DNA from: Elusimicrobiota bacterium
Lineage (GTDB): Bacteria; CG03; SLGR01; JAGXOG01
Assembly (NCBI GenBank): GCA_027858455.1
Contig: JAQICQ010000142.1
Location: forward strand, 1 to 5,577
Length of the DNA stretch: 5,577 nt
Direction of reading: 5' to 3'
Shown: positions 5,263-5,577 of the stretch, piece after piece
Position numbering within the stretch: the first letter of the stretch is position 1
How the letters are laid out: every line of letters begins with the position of its first letter
The notes under the pieces: generated by a model
Told to the model about the DNA's origin: nothing
What the model saw: only the letters and a program-made list of their open reading frames with translations
Databases searched by the model: none
Translations under genes and position numbers: made by a program

Positions 5263-5577
5263 CTAAAATTTTACAATTATTATTGTAACTCCGCCTAAGG
5301 TCCCCGCCAACAAATCTTCCCAATCAAAATAAGTATCTCTCATATCATATAATTCCTTGGCGGTACTTATAAGTACAACTGACGAAAAAGAATAAATCCA
5401 TGCATTTTCCTTGTTTCTTAAAAACTTTCTAAATACAGGATACGAACCGTGGGATATTGACACACCTGCCGCAAAATGAATATATTTATCTTTTTCTATT
5501 GAATTAATCTTTTCATAAACATTGTCTGCTCTTAAGAGAGGCGTTATAAATACTATATTACTGACAGACACTAATAC
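5263..5577 (-). CDS. Probable exported or membrane-associated DUF2279/YfiM-like protein, 5' end outside window
   Basis: The minus-strand frame is open from the right edge to TAG at 5263-5265 (104 residues visible). It begins with a hydrophobic stretch VLVSVSNIVFITPLLRA followed by a polar DNVYEK, resembling the end of a signal peptide. A GTG at 5571 is possible as a start, but the frame continues upstream, so the real start is probably beyond the edge. The body shows DKYIHFAAG, then a hydrophobic segment (WIYSFSSVVLIST), then AKELYDMRDTYFDWEDLLAGTLGGV. This spacing of DKxxHF, KExYD and WxDLxA...G is what I recall for the DUF2279/YfiM group of small periplasmic or membrane proteins; VanZ-like proteins share a DKxxHF motif and are the alternative. 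Function is unknown. It looks intact within the window, unlike the neighbouring mobile genes. Confidence 0.6.
   Translation of the reverse strand, partial: VLVSVSNIVFITPLLRADNVYEKINSIEKDKYIHFAAGVSISHGSYPVFRKFLRNKENAWIYSFSSVVLISTAKELYDMRDTYFDWEDLLAGTLGGVTIIIVKF

Noticed and set aside
1..5577. CRISPR array, toxin-antitoxin pair, retron or other defence system
   Set aside because: There are no regularly spaced repeats, no reverse transcriptase motif, no small paired genes and no nuclease or helicase signatures beyond the transposases and the integrase.

Overview
The window is AT-rich bacterial chromosome. It most likely comes from an anaerobe or microaerophile: its one clearly intact metabolic gene encodes a flavin reductase-rubredoxin fusion of the high-molecular-weight rubredoxin (Hrb) type, which is known from strict anaerobes such as Moorella. 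The tRNA gene encodes its own CCA end, Shine-Dalgarno sequences are strong (AAGGAGGG, AAAGGAGG), and the intact genes read with the standard code. I cannot name a phylum with confidence.

Layout. (1) Positions 1-784, minus strand: a sigma70-like promoter directly in front of the Hrb-like gene (47-748), followed after 30 bp by the first five codons of a second gene that leaves the left edge. The pair looks like an O2/NO-stress or electron-transfer operon. (2) Positions 825-900, minus strand: a complete tRNA-Arg(CCU). (3) Positions 987-2063, minus strand: a tyrosine recombinase whose frame is interrupted by a single in-frame TGA just before the HxxR...H...Y half of its active site. (4) Positions 2129 to about 3650, plus strand: the left part of an IS21-family element, with its TG-starting left end, direct repeats and istA. 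The istA C-terminus, all of istB and the right end are missing. (5) Positions about 3660-5024: an IS256-family element with its transposase on the minus strand, carrying an in-frame TAG at codon 15 and a frame disruption near 4021-4060. Short matching inverted termini are present but no target duplication is visible. (6) Positions 5060-5221, plus strand: a fragment of an IS200/IS605-type TnpA that lacks its N-terminus and catalytic-tyrosine end, followed at once by a strong GC hairpin. (7) Positions 5263-5577, minus strand: the C-terminal part of a small probable exported or membrane protein with a DKxxHF...KELYD...DLLAG pattern (DUF2279/YfiM-like), which runs off the right edge.

From about 990 to 5250 the window is a mobile-element graveyard next to a tRNA gene. 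Four unrelated mobile genes lie side by side, and each is inactivated by a different kind of lesion. I see no CRISPR array and no convincing new defence or biosynthetic system. The points most worth following are the single-codon lesion in the otherwise intact integrase, the apparently leaderless promoter of the Hrb-like gene, and the junctions between the elements.
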